The notes: generated by a model from the letters alone, not told the origin. Positions 1-6,851 are shown, numbered from the stretch's first letter. The stretch is 12,624 nt of DNA from an uncultured Microcaldota archaeon (GCA_903923795.1 CAIXYX010000095.1:1-12624); one strand, 5' to 3'. Translations and numbers: made by a program.

Positions 1-123
1 AACTAGCGTATGGCCTTTTGTCATCGGGTCAATATCCAAAAACGCCAGAGTGTTTTTGTCTTCATATACTTTGGTGCAAGGTGCGGTGCCTTTCACAATC
101 CGGCAGAAAATGCATTCAGTCAT
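1..123 (-). CDS. HIT-family (histidine triad) protein, N-terminal 41 codons only
   Basis: Partial gene that runs off the left edge. Reading the minus strand from the ATG at 123-121 gives 41 uninterrupted codons beginning MTECIFCRIVKG and containing AFLDIDPMTKGHTLV. The paired cysteines (C4, C7), the F-L-D-I-x-P stretch and GHTLV are the usual N-terminal hallmarks of HIT nucleotide hydrolases/transferases (Hint, Fhit and Ap4A hydrolase-like proteins), which act on nucleoside phosphates in the cytoplasm. The catalytic H-x-H-x-H motif would lie beyond the window, so activity cannot be judged. A strong Shine-Dalgarno (GGGGAGG on the minus strand, 134-140) sits about 10 bases before the ATG and overlaps the stop codon of the upstream minus-strand gene. 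The gap is only 16 bases, so the two are probably cotranscribed. Confidence 0.85.
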   Translation of the reverse strand, partial: MTECIFCRIVKGTAPCTKVYEDKNTLAFLDIDPMTKGHTLV

Positions 124-130
124 AACTCGC

Positions 131-140
131 CGACCTCCCC
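131..140 (-). promoter_or_regulatory. Shine-Dalgarno of the HIT gene
   Basis: Minus-strand GGGGAGGTCG lies about 8-10 bases before the HIT ATG. It overlaps the TAG stop (142-140) of the preceding gene, consistent with coupled translation in an operon. Confidence 0.6.
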
Positions 141-904
141 TATTTCTCCGCATCATGCGTCACAAACGAATAATTGCATTTCGAGAATCTCTCATAGAAC
201 GAGCGCAGATGCTCCAGCTTGTACGGCACCTGCACCACCCTCTCCATGCCCGTCCATAGCGCGAACCAGCCGGCTGGAGTGATGAGTATCGAGGCTATTT
301 TCACCGTCAAGGCGTCAATCTGCACATAATTGATGAGTACATCCACCAAAAGCAGCCCAAAACCAATGGCAAGATAGCGTAAGCCTTGGCCTTTGCGCTC
401 TTTTATCTGCGCGCGCAATTCGTGCAGCTCGTGGGCGAAATGCTCGCGCAGCCGTTTTCGGATGATGCCCTCCAAGCGCGCCTCGCGCGCCTGCGCGGGT
501 ATATGGAAATGCACCTCAAGCCCGCCTTTTGTGTTCTCCATATAGCGCCGGCCAAGCTCTTTTAGAAAGTCGTCAGACAATTCTCTCTGCGCATATGGGC
601 GGGGATCGAAATCGGAGAATATGTCGTCGTAAGTGTCGAGCCACACCAGCATCTCTCCGGTGGTGGGCGTCCGCTCATTGAATTTCATCTCCTCAATCTC
701 AAGCCGCTCGGCCCGCTCGCTGCGCCCGCCGGCGCGGGCATCCGGCGAAGCTTCATTCTTTTCATTCCTCTTTTCGTTTATCCCGCTCAGCACGGGATTC
801 TCTTTGGCGTTGCCGGGGCCGGGGGCGATTTTGCGCACAATTGCCGGGTCGCTCAAGGCGAGCGGGGCAACCCCCTCTTTCGGCGCTTTCTCCGTTCCTG
901 CCAT
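140..904 (-). CDS. conserved two-TM membrane protein with disordered N-terminus
   Basis: 254 residues, function unknown. Residues 1-72 are charged and low in complexity (many E, K, R, A, G) and probably disordered. Residues 85-170 look like the conserved core, with YDDIFSDFDPRPY at 92-104 and RELSDDFLKEL at 107-117, then a basic helix rich in R, E, H and K. Two hydrophobic segments at about 175-194 and 199-219 suggest a hairpin membrane anchor, with a charged C-terminus. From memory, the FSDFDPRPY/LSDDFL signature occurs in uncharacterised bacterial and archaeal proteins; no function is assigned. The ATG at 904 is preceded by minus-strand AGGGGGACC, a usable ribosome binding site. An internal ATG at residue 73 directly follows GAGGAG and would remove the disordered part, so the start is uncertain. 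The gene stops with TAG, 16 bases before the HIT gene. Confidence 0.75.
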   Translation of the reverse strand: MAGTEKAPKEGVAPLALSDPAIVRKIAPGPGNAKENPVLSGINEKRNEKNEASPDARAGGRSERAERLEIEEMKFNERTPTTGEMLVWLDTYDDIFSDFDPRPYAQRELSDDFLKELGRRYMENTKGGLEVHFHIPAQAREARLEGIIRKRLREHFAHELHELRAQIKERKGQGLRYLAIGFGLLLVDVLINYVQIDALTVKIASILITPAGWFALWTGMERVVQVPYKLEHLRSFYERFSKCNYSFVTHDAEK

Positions 905-1045
905 GGTCCCCCTATTGCAGACGAGCTTTTAATTATTGGCGACCCATTACGAGATAAAATAACCTTGAGTTGACGGCTGGGAGGTAGTCTATTCGAGGCA
1001 TCCAACTCCGCCCGAGATGCCGAGACCGTTTTCGGTATCTCTTAT
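905..1045. promoter_or_regulatory. divergent intergenic region, candidate promoters
   Basis: 141 bases between the two-TM gene (minus) and aglB (plus). AT-rich islands at about 925-938 and 951-964 (GATAAAATAAC) stand out from the GC-rich surroundings and could carry TATA elements for either strand. A second TATA-like TTATAT lies at 1042-1047 and overlaps the first possible ATG of aglB. If it is the aglB promoter, the transcript would start near 1070. The sequence alone does not decide which is used. Confidence 0.4.
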
Positions 1046-4000
1046 ATGGGGAAATTTCAGGTGATTCTCTTGTCATTGACTCTTGATATGGGCCGCATAT
1101 TGTCTATAGCCTTCGCGCTCGGCATATCCGGCATACCTCTTGCTTTCTGGCTTTTGAAAAAAGAGAATTTCACCAAGCTCGAAACCCTTATCATGGGCTA
1201 CACGCTCGGCCTTGTCGGCGTGCCCGCGCTCTTTCTCCTCGAATGGCTGGCCGGCATAAAATACAATCCATCTCTCATCCCCATCAACTGGACAATATTA
1301 TTCGTGGCAGGATTCGCGCTGTGGATCCGTGGCATCCTCTCAGAAAAAGACGGCGTGAAAAAACTCATGCGCCCGCCCGCCATGCCAAATTGGGCCGCAA
1401 TAAAGAACGCCATCCCCTCGCTTGCCCTTCTCATAATCATCGCGCTCGCCGTCTGGATTCCCCTCTCGGCATCTGGCGGAGTGCTGAGCGAGGTCGACCC
1501 GTACTTCTACCTCGACGCCGTTCGCCAGGTGGTGCAGACCGGTGGAAACCAACATCTCGACGACACCGCGTGGTATCCCATGCCCATCTCCACCCATTTG
1601 GGCCAGCCGCTCTACAAATACCTGCTCGCGCCCATGTATTCTCTTTACAACGGCAATGCGGTCTATTCGCCATTCACTCTCATAGCGACCGGTTCGGTCT
1701 ACCCTCCATTAGTCTGCGGTCTGGCGGCCTTCTTCATCTACCTCCTCTTCAAGCATCTCTACCGCGAGCGCATCGGCATACTCGCGGCCGGCATATTCGC
1801 CTTCTCCCCGACAATTTTGTCCTATTTCCAGGGCGGCCGCGCGCAAATCGTGCCCTACAGCATTTTCGCCCTGCTCTTCTTCCTCGCCATGTTCTTCCTC
1901 ATGGTGAAGCGCCGCACAAACACTTTCGCCATTCTCTCAGTCATAGCATATGCGGCCATCATACTCGGCTCGAACATCGAGATTCTCCTCGTATTCTGCC
2001 TGCCGCTCTTCTTGGGCGCACTTGCCCTGCTGCATGTCTTCTCGCCATCAGAGGAATCAAGGCAGCTCAACCGCGTGCTCATGGTCTTTTTGGCCGGTCT
2101 GGTGCTCGTGCAGCTCGTCAATCTCGCCTACGCGGGAGTTTCATCTGACGCCATCAAGGAGGCGGCCAAAGGCATCCTGCTGCCTGTTCTGCCATTGGCC
2201 GTGCCGCTTCTCTTCGATGCACTGGCCGAGAGGCAGAACTGGCCCATCAGCCGCACGCAGCGCGTGCAGATACTGCTCGGGGCCGTCCTCATCATCGTCC
2301 TGCTCGCCCCCAACCTTCCGGTCTTGGGGCCACTGCTCGACAGCTACCGCTTCTGGGGCTCGTATTCCGACGCCCTCACCCGCACAATCTCCGAGCAGCA
2401 GTCGAATACGGTCGTGTCGTTCGACAGCAGCTTCGGCGCATTGGGCATGACCCTTGACGCAAAGCCCGTCATCCTGCCAGATTCGCTCGCATCAAGCGCA
2501 AGCGGCACGATAGACTCTCTGGCCAAATTCCATTTTGTTGATATGGCCATCTCGGGCCTGGCGTTCCTCAACGCCGTGCCGACCGCCATCTTCAACCTCT
2601 TCTACAACTCCATCTCCAACTTCCTCAACATCTATCTCACCAAAGACGGCATAGCCGGCAACTTCCCGGTGCAGGAGCGCGTCAATTCGCTCGCCACTCT
2701 CTTCCTCACATTGGGGCCTGTGCTGCTGGCGGCAAGCCTGCTGCGCGCATGGCGCAAAGAGGGGCAGGTGCACACGGGAGCATTGCTCCTCCTCGCCTTC
2801 CTCCTGCCCGTCACATTCATGGGCATGATGAAATCCAAATTCATGATTTACGCCACAGTCGCATTCGTGGCGTCCACGGCCGCATTCGTCGGCGAATTGG
2901 AGCCGCTGGTGCGCTCGTGGGCCGGCGGGCGCAAAATCTCGGGCGCAAGCGGGGCATGGACCATATTCGGCTGGAGCATGCCCGGCTCATACATCGCCGC
3001 CTGTGTTGTGGTCGTCATGCTGCTGGCCCAGTTCGGCTGGCCCGCAGTCGTGCTCATGGACCGCGGCTGGGCGATTTCGTCCGCCTATGTGTTCGGCGCA
3101 TCGGTGATGACTACTGCAATGACTCCGACATTTTACCAGAATCCAACAAGGGGCATGACTGTTCTCAACGCACTCTGCCAGAACGGAACATATCCGGCCG
3201 GCTGCGCCGCAATCGCCGACCCGAACACCACCCTCAACTCGCCGGTTGCATTCTACCGCCAAGACTATTGCGTCTACAGCATCTGGCCGCACCCTGACAA
3301 GGAAATTCCCGCCTCGATGCAGGACGCCATCGGTTATAGGTGCAGCGAGCTTGGCGGCTCGTGGATAGATGCCATGGACTGGATAGACACCAACGTGCCG
3401 CACACCGAGCGCATCACATCGTGGTGGGATTACGGCCACTGGACGAATTTCCTCGGCGGAGCCAACACCGTGCTGCGGCCTGACCAGGCGAGCCACGACA
3501 TGATAGGGCGCGTGGCCAACGCATATCTGCAGAATGACACTGCCAACCTCATCAAGGTTATGAAGGCATACGGCTCGCACTACGCCCTCATGGACGTCGA
3601 GATAGTCGGCTCTCCGAGCGCCGACAACCAGTTCCAGTTCGGCGCCAAATACTCGGCCCTCGACTACTTGGGCTGCGACTGGGCGAACCAGACGCACTAC
3701 ACCAACCCAGAGCTGGATTCGCAGTGCGAGATGGACCACCAGCCCGAGCAGATTATGGTGCCGCTCGCGCAGGGCGAGGCGCAGACCTGCGTCATCTCTG
3801 AATCAACCCAATCGAGCGGCCTCGTGGCTCACCGGCTGCATCTGACTCTTGGCGCGGCGGGCGGCGCTCCGACCACCACTCCCGAGCCTGCCTACTGCGT
3901 GCGCCTGGCCCAGTTGCCCGACAACCAGATCGTCGTGCAGGATGCGTATATGCTGGACCAGCGCAACTCCACAGGCGATCTGCTCAAGGCCCCGGCTGCG

Positions 4001-4270
4001 GGCTGGTTCACCCAAAACTCGGTGCTGCCGCCCTTCTATGCCGCCACGGCCGACCGCCCCATCTTCGCGGCCATCTACAGCAAGACGCCATACACAACCG
4101 CGAACGGCACGGTCGTCTCGTCATGGGATTACCGGCGGGGGCCGTACTACGACTCGCCGCTGTATCAGGGCTTCTTCCTGCGCCACCTCGACGGCTTCGA
4201 CCTTGTGTTCGACAACAACTATGTGCGAATCTACAAGATGCAGGACGCGGTCTGGAACTCGGGCAAATGA
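1046..4270 (+). CDS. aglB: AglB/STT3-type dolichyl-phosphooligosaccharide-protein glycotransferase
   Basis: Membrane oligosaccharyltransferase predicted to move a lipid-linked glycan onto Asn of N-x-S/T in exported proteins, on the outer face of the membrane. Key evidence is the WWDYGHW motif at residues 793-799, the acceptor-sequon recognition site of the STT3/AglB/PglB family. DPYFYLD at 151-157 resembles the first external loop with its metal-binding Asp, and E544 in FPVQER may match the TIxE/SVSE glutamate. Numerous hydrophobic segments fill residues 15-690; the last 380 residues form the soluble domain. At 1074 residues it is longer than common AglBs, and four hydrophobic stretches (about 15-37, 45-70, 77-97, 118-138) precede DPYFYLD where one is usual. 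The second-loop DxD/ExD is not evident near 261-271 (FQGGRA then QIVPY). The start is uncertain: ATG 1046 is the outer bound and lacks a Shine-Dalgarno, whereas GGTGAT lies 4 bases before an in-frame TTG at 1070. ATG 1088 is also possible. Confidence 0.9.
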   Translation: MGKFQVILLSLTLDMGRILSIAFALGISGIPLAFWLLKKENFTKLETLIMGYTLGLVGVPALFLLEWLAGIKYNPSLIPINWTILFVAGFALWIRGILSEKDGVKKLMRPPAMPNWAAIKNAIPSLALLIIIALAVWIPLSASGGVLSEVDPYFYLDAVRQVVQTGGNQHLDDTAWYPMPISTHLGQPLYKYLLAPMYSLYNGNAVYSPFTLIATGSVYPPLVCGLAAFFIYLLFKHLYRERIGILAAGIFAFSPTILSYFQGGRAQIVPYSIFALLFFLAMFFLMVKRRTNTFAILSVIAYAAIILGSNIEILLVFCLPLFLGALALLHVFSPSEESRQLNRVLMVFLAGLVLVQLVNLAYAGVSSDAIKEAAKGILLPVLPLAVPLLFDALAERQNWPISRTQRVQILLGAVLIIVLLAPNLPVLGPLLDSYRFWGSYSDALTRTISEQQSNTVVSFDSSFGALGMTLDAKPVILPDSLASSASGTIDSLAKFHFVDMAISGLAFLNAVPTAIFNLFYNSISNFLNIYLTKDGIAGNFPVQERVNSLATLFLTLGPVLLAASLLRAWRKEGQVHTGALLLLAFLLPVTFMGMMKSKFMIYATVAFVASTAAFVGELEPLVRSWAGGRKISGASGAWTIFGWSMPGSYIAACVVVVMLLAQFGWPAVVLMDRGWAISSAYVFGASVMTTAMTPTFYQNPTRGMTVLNALCQNGTYPAGCAAIADPNTTLNSPVAFYRQDYCVYSIWPHPDKEIPASMQDAIGYRCSELGGSWIDAMDWIDTNVPHTERITSWWDYGHWTNFLGGANTVLRPDQASHDMIGRVANAYLQNDTANLIKVMKAYGSHYALMDVEIVGSPSADNQFQFGAKYSALDYLGCDWANQTHYTNPELDSQCEMDHQPEQIMVPLAQGEAQTCVISESTQSSGLVAHRLHLTLGAAGGAPTTTPEPAYCVRLAQLPDNQIVVQDAYMLDQRNSTGDLLKAPAAGWFTQNSVLPPFYAATADRPIFAAIYSKTPYTTANGTVVSSWDYRRGPYYDSPLYQGFFLRHLDGFDLVFDNNYVRIYKMQDAVWNSGK
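1060..1065 (+). promoter_or_regulatory. GGTGAT Shine-Dalgarno pointing to TTG start of aglB
   Basis: GGTGAT is complementary to the usual archaeal 16S 3' end. It stands 4 bases before an in-frame TTG at 1070, the same spacing as in the gene at 4461. It argues that translation may begin at 1070 rather than at ATG 1046. Confidence 0.45.
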
Positions 4271-4309
4271 GAAAAAATCAAACGATAAAAAAATCAACAA
4301 AAAGACCCC

Positions 4310-4371
4310 GGCCGGCCCTCGGGGGCCGGCCCGACGAGCCCGCCTCGAGGCGGGCACTTTTTTTTGTTTTT
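4310..4371 (+). terminator. tandem-hairpin terminator with T-tract after aglB
   Basis: Two perfect GC-rich stems follow the aglB stop by about 40 bases. The first has 9 bp (4310-4318 with 4323-4331, loop TCGG). The second is an 18-base palindrome (4338-4355; 7 bp stem with loop TCGA). Two bases later comes a T-run, 8 T, one G, then 5 T (4358-4371). T-tracts terminate archaeal RNA polymerase, and the stems may reinforce this or protect the 3' end. An A-rich stretch lies between the stop and the stems. Confidence 0.8.
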
Positions 4372-4410
4372 CCATTTCTTCTTTTGATTTTATTTCCAGC
4401 CAACGCTAAT

Positions 4411-4420
4411 GCTTTTTATT
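4411..4420 (+). promoter_or_regulatory. TATA-like box of the small gene at 4461
   Basis: GCTTTTTATT resembles an archaeal TATA element. A start site about 25 bases downstream (near 4441) gives a leader of about 20 bases containing GGTGAT and then ATG 4461. It also places the upstream GTG at 4428 outside the transcript. Confidence 0.5.
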
Positions 4421-4449
4421 CTTTTTTGTGCTGACTCTGCCAAGCGACC

Positions 4450-4456
4450 AGGTGAT
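4450..4456 (+). promoter_or_regulatory. Shine-Dalgarno deciding the start at 4461
   Basis: AGGTGAT with a 4-base spacer to ATG 4461. It supports the shorter 113-residue product over the 124-residue reading from GTG 4428. Confidence 0.65.
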
Positions 4457-4460
4457 ACTG

Positions 4461-4802
4461 ATGGGATTGGCGGATGGCAAACCGGCGAGCATGAGCGGAT
4501 TTAGGGCTGAGCAGATGGCCAAACTGGCCGAAGCCGCCTCCACCCTCAACCCGAACAAGCTCAAAGGCTCTGACGTGATGTCGAATTTGCGCTCAATCGG
4601 CCTCTCGCAGCTCGACGCTGAGCTCGTGACCGACTGCGTGAACGTGCAGAAGGCGTGCATGTGGCAGAACACTGATGAAGTGACCGACGCCCAGATTTCG
4701 GCTGCCAAGGAGTTTCTGGTGAAAAACCGCCTCGGCATCAACGTCGAGGTGACGAACGCGCGCTTTGGCAAATACATCTGGGAGACGACGTTGGTGCGCT
4801 GA
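4461..4802 (+). CDS. small soluble hypothetical protein (113 aa)
   Basis: I do not recognise the family. The predicted product begins MGLADGKPASMSGF, has no signal peptide or membrane segment, and looks alpha-helical (AEQMAKLAEAA, then LRSIGLSQLDAELVTDC, then AQISAAKEFLVKN), ending in a more beta-like stretch with WETTLVR. It has two cysteines, in TDCVNVQKACMW. I chose ATG 4461 over the longer GTG at 4428 because AGGTGAT (4450-4456) lies 4 bases before the ATG and because the GTG would sit only about 8 bases after the TATA-like box. It is transcriptionally separated from aglB by a strong terminator, so it probably has its own promoter. It converges on the minus-strand gene that ends 36 bases away. 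Confidence 0.7.
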   Translation: MGLADGKPASMSGFRAEQMAKLAEAASTLNPNKLKGSDVMSNLRSIGLSQLDAELVTDCVNVQKACMWQNTDEVTDAQISAAKEFLVKNRLGINVEVTNARFGKYIWETTLVR

Positions 4803-4838
4803 AAAAGAAGGGGTTTTCTATCAGTATTTCTTCTCTCA
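4803..4838. terminator. T-rich convergent termination region
   Basis: 36 bases separate the stop of the plus-strand small gene from the stop of the minus-strand 656-residue gene. There are short T-runs on the plus strand (4814-4817, 4827-4832) and a five-T run on the minus strand (4802-4806), which fits archaeal T-tract termination in both directions. No strong hairpin is present. Confidence 0.35.
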
Positions 4839-6809
4839 TCAGGCCGCCTTCTTCGTAGCGCGGCCCCGTTTGTTTTTCATAACCATTTTTTTGGCGCCCT
4901 TCAATCCGAACCGCGGAGGGGGGAGCGCCCCCCCGCCAATGGCACTTGGGTGCCGTTGGCGCACCATCGGCTCCCAAGAGCCGATGCTTGTCCCCAGTTT
5001 GAGGTTCTTCCTGACCCTCCCCCCCGACGCGGTTCTTGGGTCTGATTCCCCGCAGCTTGCTGCGGGGTTATTCATGCGGGCAACAACGCTTTTCGCTTCC
5101 GCGTCTTTTTTCGGGCTTTGTTTGCATCCGGCTCCTGTTGTTTTTATCAAACTGCGAATCGGTTTCGCCTCGATTATCTGCCCTTTGGTTTTCTCATCGC
5201 CATCTCCGCTCTTCGTGCTTTTCCTCACCAACAAAACGGCGATTTTCATCGGCGCGGCGGTGATTATACTGCCCGATGTCTTGTTGGGCTCGGCAGGGGG
5301 CGTCGGGCTTGAAACCGCCATCTGAACAGCGGCTATAATTGATGCTTGGGTTTGTTTTGTCTCCATTCCATTAATTGTGTTTGATTCACCAAAAGCCATG
5401 CGTGTATTTGTATTCTCTGCATGCGCCATCCCGGTTTCAGTAGTTCCAGTCTCCATAGCCGGATTCGCCGTCATCGGGGTTTGGATAAAATGCGTTCGAG
5501 CGCGGCCATTTGATTCACTCATCGCATCCGTTCCGTTCTTATTCGTTATTTTTGTTCCGGATTGTTTGACTGTGTTCGGCCCGGTCTGAATATTCTCATT
5601 CATGGGCTGGTTGATGGCGAAATCCGCCGAATTCGATTGGGCTGCGCCGAAGCCGATAGAGGAACTCATGGAATGCGCGATGCCAACGGTATATGCGATG
5701 CCCGTCGCCGGATTTGTTTGTTTTGCCGAATAGGTCTGTCCAACCGCATTTGTCTGGGGCATCTCGTTCGTTTGCGCTATTGCATTTGATTTGGCGAGTG
5801 CATCGGTCTGGGCCGAAGCGTGGATTTGATTCGGGCCATGAACAGGCGCGGGAATTTCTGTTGCCATAGAATGTGCAATTCCTTTGTTTTCATTCAGCGG
5901 CGAGCGGATGGCGTATGGAGTTATCGCATCCTCCTGAATCAACGAGCCGGATTTTACAATCGAGCCCATGCGCTCAACTCCGGCAGCAATCTCTGTGCCA
6001 TAAACAATTTGTTTTCTCATCTTCTGCTCGCGCATCCGATTCTGCAGTTCCATCTGCCACGCGAGCAGCCGGGGCGAGAGGCCGTCCATCATGGTGCCGG
6101 CGGGAGGCGGCACGAGTCTAATCATGTTTGGCTTGTATTCTCCATGCGAAATCTTCTTCCCTGCAAAATAGCTGAAGCGATGCGCGGTTCCATCCAGCCA
6201 ATCCCCCCGCAGTATCCTCTCATCAAGCAAATACCCGTCTCTTTCGATATCCTCGATGTTTGTGTGGAAATAGAATTGGTTGTTCCTCATCTGCCTGATT
6301 ATGTCCTCGGGTATCCAGATGCGCGACCTATCCTCGGGGCTGTTTATCGGATGCGCGGCCCTGTCATATTCATATTTTCCCCGATTCTCGTTTATCTCAA
6401 TCTCCACGTCTTTTGTCACCACGATGTCCTGCATTGTGAGATAAAGGGTCTTGCCGTCTATCTTCGTCGTGGGCACGATGAGCCTGCCCATGTCGATGAG
6501 CGAGAATTCGAAACCCATCCCGGTTTCCCCGCCAAGCAAGCCGGAGTCGATGCCATATGGCATGTACGGGAGCTGCGCATTCATCGATTGCCCTGCCGAC
6601 AATGAGTTTATCCGTGTGATATACCAAAAGCCCATCGATTGGGTCATTTCTATTTCTTTCATCTGCTGCAATGCCTCGAGAAGCGTCTGGCCATGGCGTA
6701 CGAAAACCTCGAGCTCCCATTTCTGGCCGCCGACGTTGAATCTGACCCCTACCTTGTGCATCTGCCCGTCATCGGGCCCCACGGGTGGCGGTGTCTTCTT
6801 CTTGGGCAT
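4839..6809 (-). CDS. low-complexity linker protein, basic tails, unknown function (656 aa)
   Basis: Not recognised as a named family. Residues 1-16 are K/P-rich (MPKKKTPPP). About 18-300 look folded: GGQKWELEVFVRHGQTLLEA, then WYITRINSL near 62-70, vaguely recalling beta-grasp folds of the DUF4430/ferredoxin-like type but with no cysteine ligands. This is followed by a beta-rich part and helices (RIWIPEDIIRQM; a long R/M/Q helix at 246-270). Residues about 305-500 are low complexity, rich in N, T, Q, A, M and S, with QT-N/D/Y recurring at 334-366 and IAHSM twice (311-315, 377-381). The C-terminus is very basic (GAKKMVMKNKRGRATKKAA), suggesting binding to nucleic acid or another anion. There is no signal peptide or TM segment, so it is probably cytoplasmic. 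The start is firm: GGGAGG lies 8 bases upstream. Codons about 581-632 are spread over GC palindromes and may be an in-frame insertion. Confidence 0.75.
   Translation of the reverse strand: MPKKKTPPPVGPDDGQMHKVGVRFNVGGQKWELEVFVRHGQTLLEALQQMKEIEMTQSMGFWYITRINSLSAGQSMNAQLPYMPYGIDSGLLGGETGMGFEFSLIDMGRLIVPTTKIDGKTLYLTMQDIVVTKDVEIEINENRGKYEYDRAAHPINSPEDRSRIWIPEDIIRQMRNNQFYFHTNIEDIERDGYLLDERILRGDWLDGTAHRFSYFAGKKISHGEYKPNMIRLVPPPAGTMMDGLSPRLLAWQMELQNRMREQKMRKQIVYGTEIAAGVERMGSIVKSGSLIQEDAITPYAIRSPLNENKGIAHSMATEIPAPVHGPNQIHASAQTDALAKSNAIAQTNEMPQTNAVGQTYSAKQTNPATGIAYTVGIAHSMSSSIGFGAAQSNSADFAINQPMNENIQTGPNTVKQSGTKITNKNGTDAMSESNGRARTHFIQTPMTANPAMETGTTETGMAHAENTNTRMAFGESNTINGMETKQTQASIIAAVQMAVSSPTPPAEPNKTSGSIITAAPMKIAVLLVRKSTKSGDGDEKTKGQIIEAKPIRSLIKTTGAGCKQSPKKDAEAKSVVARMNNPAASCGESDPRTASGGRVRKNLKLGTSIGSWEPMVRQRHPSAIGGGALPPPRFGLKGAKKMVMKNKRGRATKKAA
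4913..5067. repeat. cluster of GC-rich palindromes within the 656-aa gene
   Basis: At least four inverted repeats lie in 155 bases. (a) G6-AGCG-C6 at 4918-4933, extendable by GCGG/CCGC. (b) An 11 bp stem with one T/G wobble, 4934-4944 with 4951-4961, loop CTTGGG. (c) A perfect 9 bp stem, 4965-4973 with 4978-4986, loop CCAA. (d) A perfect 8 bp stem, 5048-5055 with 5060-5067, loop CTTG. No T-tract follows on either strand, so they are not ordinary terminators. They occupy codons about 581-632 of the minus-strand frame without breaking it. They resemble REP-like elements, but no second copy is seen in this window. Confidence 0.65.
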
Positions 6810-6817
6810 GAAAAAAT

Positions 6818-6823
6818 CCTCCC
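6818..6823 (-). promoter_or_regulatory. Shine-Dalgarno of the 656-aa gene
   Basis: Minus-strand GGGAGG with an 8-base, A/T-rich spacer to the ATG at 6809-6807. It is a canonical site that fixes the start. Confidence 0.7.
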
Positions 6824-6842
6824 GCTTGCAATGGTTGGCTCA

Positions 6843-6851
6843 TATTTTTAA
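6843..6851 (-). promoter_or_regulatory. TATA-like box of the 656-aa gene
   Basis: Minus-strand TTAAAAATA is centred about 38 bases before the ATG. A start about 25 bases downstream would fall just before GGGAGG and give a very short leader. Confidence 0.5.

Noticed and set aside
10..282. 90-codon plus-strand frame at the left edge
   Set aside because: It overlaps the HIT N-terminus and the end of the two-TM gene on the other strand. The HIT motifs show that the minus strand is the coding strand.
1243..2148. 301-codon plus-strand open frame overlapping aglB
   Set aside because: An Arg/His/Pro-rich out-of-frame reading of the AglB membrane domain, lacking any recognisable feature.
2987..3739. 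250-codon minus-strand open frame inside aglB
   Set aside because: It lies wholly antisense to the AglB soluble domain including WWDYGHW. Its composition (V/R/H-rich, no domain) is typical of a GC-driven shadow frame, and I see no supporting ribosome binding site.
4428..4460. GTG start giving a 124-residue small protein
   Set aside because: The GTG is only about 8 bases after the TATA-like box, while AGGTGAT sits 4 bases before ATG 4461.
4913..5067. Palindrome cluster as a terminator or CRISPR array
   Set aside because: There is no T-tract on either strand, the stems differ in sequence and spacing, and there are no regular repeats with unique spacers.
5820..6605. 261-codon plus-strand frame opposite the 656-residue gene
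   Set aside because: Antisense shadow. The minus-strand frame has a canonical Shine-Dalgarno, a TATA-like box and a coherent architecture.
4839..6809. Xanthine-dehydrogenase-type 2Fe-2S domain at the N-terminus of the 656-residue protein
   Set aside because: The NVGGQKWELEV / TLLEAL pattern recalls that fold, but the required cysteine cluster is absent; at most a cysteine-free beta-grasp fold.
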